Shown: positions 18,415 through 20,827 of the stretch, piece by piece
How positions within the stretch are numbered: the stretch's first letter is position 1
How the letters are laid out: every line of letters begins with the position of its first letter
Origin: Euprymna scolopes
Taxonomy: Eukaryota; Mollusca; Cephalopoda; Sepiida; Sepiolidae
DNA length: 20,827 nt
Assembly (NCBI GenBank): GCA_024364805.1
Contig: CM044499.1
Span: 59,818,019 to 59,838,845 of the forward strand
Reading direction: 5' to 3'
Position numbers and translations under genes: made by a program
The notes under the pieces: model-generated
Databases searched by the model: none
Told to the model about the DNA's origin: nothing
Seen by the model: the letters and a program-made list of their open reading frames with translations, nothing else

Positions 18415-18510
18415 GCATACACAATCATATGTACACACACAATCACATGTACACACTCACACACACACATATATACATGCACACACGCGCGTACACACAC
18501 ATACATACGT
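17521..18510. repeat. Microsatellite field: (CA)n, (TA)n, ACACAT and TCACACACAA units
   Basis: Almost continuous low-complexity DNA. It includes CA-rich 17529-17720, (TA)n 17757-17784, CA/TA mixtures 17840-18235, (AT)n 18361-18409 and CA-rich 18410-18510. A short unique gap lies at 18245-18350. The many frames here (for example HTHTHT, VCVCMC, YIYIYI types) are simple-repeat translations. Confidence 0.95.
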
Positions 18511-18854
18511 ACAATTTCTAATTGTTTGTTTAGTTTAGAGAAACGGTACTGTATTGGGTATGGACGTGCGCACCTGTGAGAGTGTGCGTGTGCTTTATTG
18601 TGCTTTTTTGTTTCGTGTGTGAGGGTGCACATCTACCCCAATATGCATGAGTGTAAGTGTATGTCGTGTTTTGCCTAAACATCTCTCTTTAATTATACAC
18701 ATAAATAGGCAAAAAATAAGATTTTGTGCCACAGCTGACTAAATTATTTACTTCATTTACTTGTTTTGCTGCTCTTGTTGTTGAACAAATGCCAGTAAAA
18801 ACGAAACAAGGATTTTATGACTTCCAAGTTCTATTACACGTGATGATGATTTAT
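18511..18854. other. No recognisable feature
   Basis: Unique AT-rich DNA between the microsatellite field and the LINE remnants. Confidence 0.4.
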
Positions 18855-19135
18855 TAATGAGTATTTGTTTACATTAGACTTGAAAAAGACTGTCGTATTC
18901 CACAGAACAAAACAATCACATGATAACATGTTCAATAGATGAGAATGGTTTGAAAGAAACTATGTTCATGGGAATTATGTTTGGTGATGAAGACGCGGAA
19001 AAAGAAAAAAAAGTGATATCCAGTTGTGACATTAGAACCAATATTTATTATGAATACCCCAGAAAGCAAGATAAAAAATTGAAGTTCAGTCCAGCACCTT
19101 CGATGGAAATACAAGTTGTTCTCAAATAGAAATCG
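18855..19135 (-). mobile_element. LINE C-terminal remnant, minus strand, old
   Basis: The plus-strand text TTGTTTACATTAGACTTGAA (18867-18886) and TATTCCACAG match antisense LINE tail sequence at 7270 and 9770. On the minus strand YFHRRCWTELQ (near 19112) aligns with YFPGKCSTELQ of the copy at 9615-10545. Between them the alignment is gappy, including a deletion of about 25 bp near 18895. The frame at 18920-19129 on the plus strand is antisense to this remnant and is not a gene. Confidence 0.6.
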
Positions 19136-19629
19136 TTGATGATGGCCTATGTGACTACTCCTAGCAAGTAAATAATAATGTGGAAGTTGTACCTCTTGTT
19201 ATAGGAGACTTCAGGAGTGTGCTAAAATATTTTGACAAGTGGATTTAGAAAGTAAGAATCTACTGCAATGTTGGAGTTCTTAAGAATACGGCTTTGTTGG
19301 GAGCTTGTGTGATGTACTGGAGGTCTGTGAAAATAAGATGTTGATGCTCATTTGTTATGATCCGCCTATCAGCATAAAATTAGCAACAAAAACAGACACA
19401 ACCAATCACAATAGAAAGATTAGTAATAATAAGAACTATAATATGATTTGAAAATATGTAGTAAAATAAACAGTAAATAAACCTAATACAAAAATCACTA
19501 ATGCGATAACAGATCAAATAAAGTTACCTGTGATTATGTGAATCGAGGAAATGTTGCATCTCTCTGCCTGTTTTAGAAATACTTTAATGGTGAATGATCT
19601 AACGAACTACAAGCATTTGTACCTCCTGT
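19136..19629. other. Possible further LINE decay; nothing firm
   Basis: 19136-19350 may continue the LINE remnant upstream, but I cannot align it by eye. 19350-19629 is unrecognised AT-rich DNA. Confidence 0.35.
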
Positions 19630-19925
19630 ATGTTACCACCCCCTACAAACCCGACAAGCAACTTGGTCACATCCCTTTACACCAGTGATTCCTAGGTGTA
19701 AGATGGTATTTTACTCCAATGGTTTCTTCCCCAGAACTGCAAGAATTTGTATCTCCCTTCCGGAATTCTGCTTTCCCAACTGTACTGATATACAGAAATT
19801 CAAGTTTAATGTGAACAAACATCTTTCTACTCATCGCCCTGCAACGTATGTCCCCGATAGTAGCCCCCTACTTCAAAGTGGCACTGTGCCTTGTTTGGGG
19901 TAAAAATTGATTAAAAATATATAAA
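19630..19925 (+). mobile_element. LINE 3' end, plus strand (same family as 7990-8326)
   Basis: The plus strand gives TPYKPDKQLGHIPLH, a stop, and then from 19720 FFPRTARICISLPEFCFPN, TDIQKFKFNVNKHLSTHRP. The 3' UTR (19856-19923) repeats GATAGTAGCCCCCTACTTC, AAGTGGCACTGTGCC, TTGTTTGGGG and an AAAAATATATAAAA tail, matching 8259-8326 at roughly 85%. A frame change near 19715 and one stop mark it as dead. Confidence 0.85.
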
Positions 19926-20194
19926 ACCATTTTATGATCAATCACAATAAACAATAAAAACAAAAAGCCAAAAAGAACTGGAAAAAAAACTAAAATTACA
20001 GGAGGTGCAAACGACACAAAAAAATAAAAATAAAAACAGATATTTTATATCTTCAAAATGTAGTGAGGTATAGAGTATATAGTATTAGTTACATTTTATT
20101 AAGTTCTCAAATGTGAAAACTAGTAATTTCAAGATAAAAAAGAAAATTAATAGTTTAAAGTTACAAACACAGAAGGTTACCCGATTGAATTAAT
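19926..20194. other. A-rich unannotated DNA
   Basis: Very A-rich, with no feature beyond short A runs. Confidence 0.4.
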
Positions 20195-20827
20195 TAAGCC
20201 CCTTTGTGTAAGGAGTTAAAAATACTGTTTTACGATCAAAAACTAACCAACGATATTTGTTATATGCATAGCTCTCGTACAACAAAACAGCAATTCTACA
20301 CCTTTTTAAAAAACATTGCTCATGGAATGCGTGGATTAATGAAACTTGTGAACGTAAAGATGTGAACAGTAATAGTTAAATGTTAAAAAAAACAGGATAG
20401 TCCTGTTAATTACCCGTTTATGTTGCGTATATCGCATGAATCAGGGCATTAAGCCACCAAATGTTAGGAGTTAAAAATACTTTCTTAAAATAAAAAAAAA
20501 ACTAGTTAACAATAAATGTTACATGCATATATTTCTATTTGAAAAGCAGCAATTTTTTCCGGTTTGTAAGAAACATCCCTTAGAATGGGAGAATTAAAGT
20601 TGAGCAAATAATAAAGAAAGCGAGAATAATGAGGGCGCTGTTAAGAAAACTCAACGTCCAATTCCTTGTCTTCTAAGCAAATAAAAATTAATTCGAAATA
20701 TGAAAAATAAAATATAGTAGATATAGTCAGAAAATGAGTAATTAGGATATTTTATTAATCCTCACGCCAGGACATTAAGGCAGTAGATGTTGGTAGCCAA
20801 AAACAAGTATTATTTTAAGGTAAAGCC
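20195..20827. repeat. Degenerate tandem repeat (two units and a partial third)
   Basis: Units begin near 20195, 20447 and 20772 with ATTAAG followed after 14-20 bp by GGAGTTAAAAATACT or a variant. Units 1 and 2 also share TTGTTATATGCATA / ATGTTACATGCATA and an AGCAATT...AAACAT...GAATG segment. The latter resembles antisense LINE tail (compare TTGTTCATGGAATCTACG near 9870), so the unit may be a duplicated LINE 3' fragment. The third unit leaves the window. Confidence 0.5.

Noticed and set aside
17529-18510. CRISPR-like or telomere-like array
   Set aside because: Units are simple dinucleotide or short imperfect repeats with no constant-length spacers and no TTAGGG-type unit.
18920-19129. 69-codon plus-strand frame (acidic/basic mix)
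   Set aside because: Antisense to a decayed LINE tail recognised by alignment to the copy at 9615-10545.

Overview
The window looks like intergenic or intronic DNA from an AT-rich animal genome, most likely a mollusc and probably a coleoid cephalopod such as an octopus. That is an inference. It rests on the density of decayed jockey/RTE-type LINE 3' ends, long (AT)n, (CT)n and (CA)n microsatellites, mariner remnants, and the absence of any long intact reading frame. There is no bacterial-type gene organisation and no host coding gene that I can name.

Layout. 1-1040: a decayed mariner transposase (minus strand, cut by the window edge). 1584-2004: a near-perfect palindrome with arms of about 203 bp, each arm carrying a hammerhead-ribozyme-like core. 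2440-2600: a cluster of promoter-like motifs. 2820-3591: an AT/GT-rich stretch ending in a Helitron-like 3' terminus, with a tRNA-like SINE head inside. 4850-5760: repeats around a U2-snRNA-derived block. 6358-7400: two LINE pieces (minus). 7990-8326: a LINE 3' end (plus), followed by a 29-bp perfect inverted repeat around an (AT)n core. 9228-10545: two LINE copies meeting tail to tail. 11090-11420: a LINE piece of another family. 11990-12710: a degenerate duplicated repeat with a third U2-like block. 13060-13540: a CpG-dense island with housekeeping-promoter motifs. 13718-14023: microsatellites and a T29 tract. 14240-14640: the 5' part of a dead mariner. 14851-15206: an inverted repeat with another pair of hammerhead-like cores. 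15599: a mariner-like terminus. 16940-18510: a 1.6-kb microsatellite field containing the best hammerhead-like core (17261-17294). 18855-19920: LINE remnants. 20195-20827: a degenerate tandem repeat.

The most interesting signal is the recurrence of CTGANGA - short hairpin - GAAA modules. There are six in 20.8 kb, two pairs of them in inverted-repeat settings. The one at 17261-17294 has every conserved hammerhead core position, a 4-bp stem II and a perfectly self-complementary ACGCGT helix III followed by T. Penelope-like retroelements are known to carry minimal hammerheads with very short helix III, so these may be terminal-repeat debris of such elements. The second point of interest is the CpG-dense island with TCTCGCGAGA, an NRF1-like and a YY1-like site, the only part of the window that looks like a host promoter or first exon. 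The third is a trio of U2 snRNA 5'-domain blocks, one of them with duplicated upstream DNA.

All calls come from reading the sequence by eye. No searches or folding computations were run.
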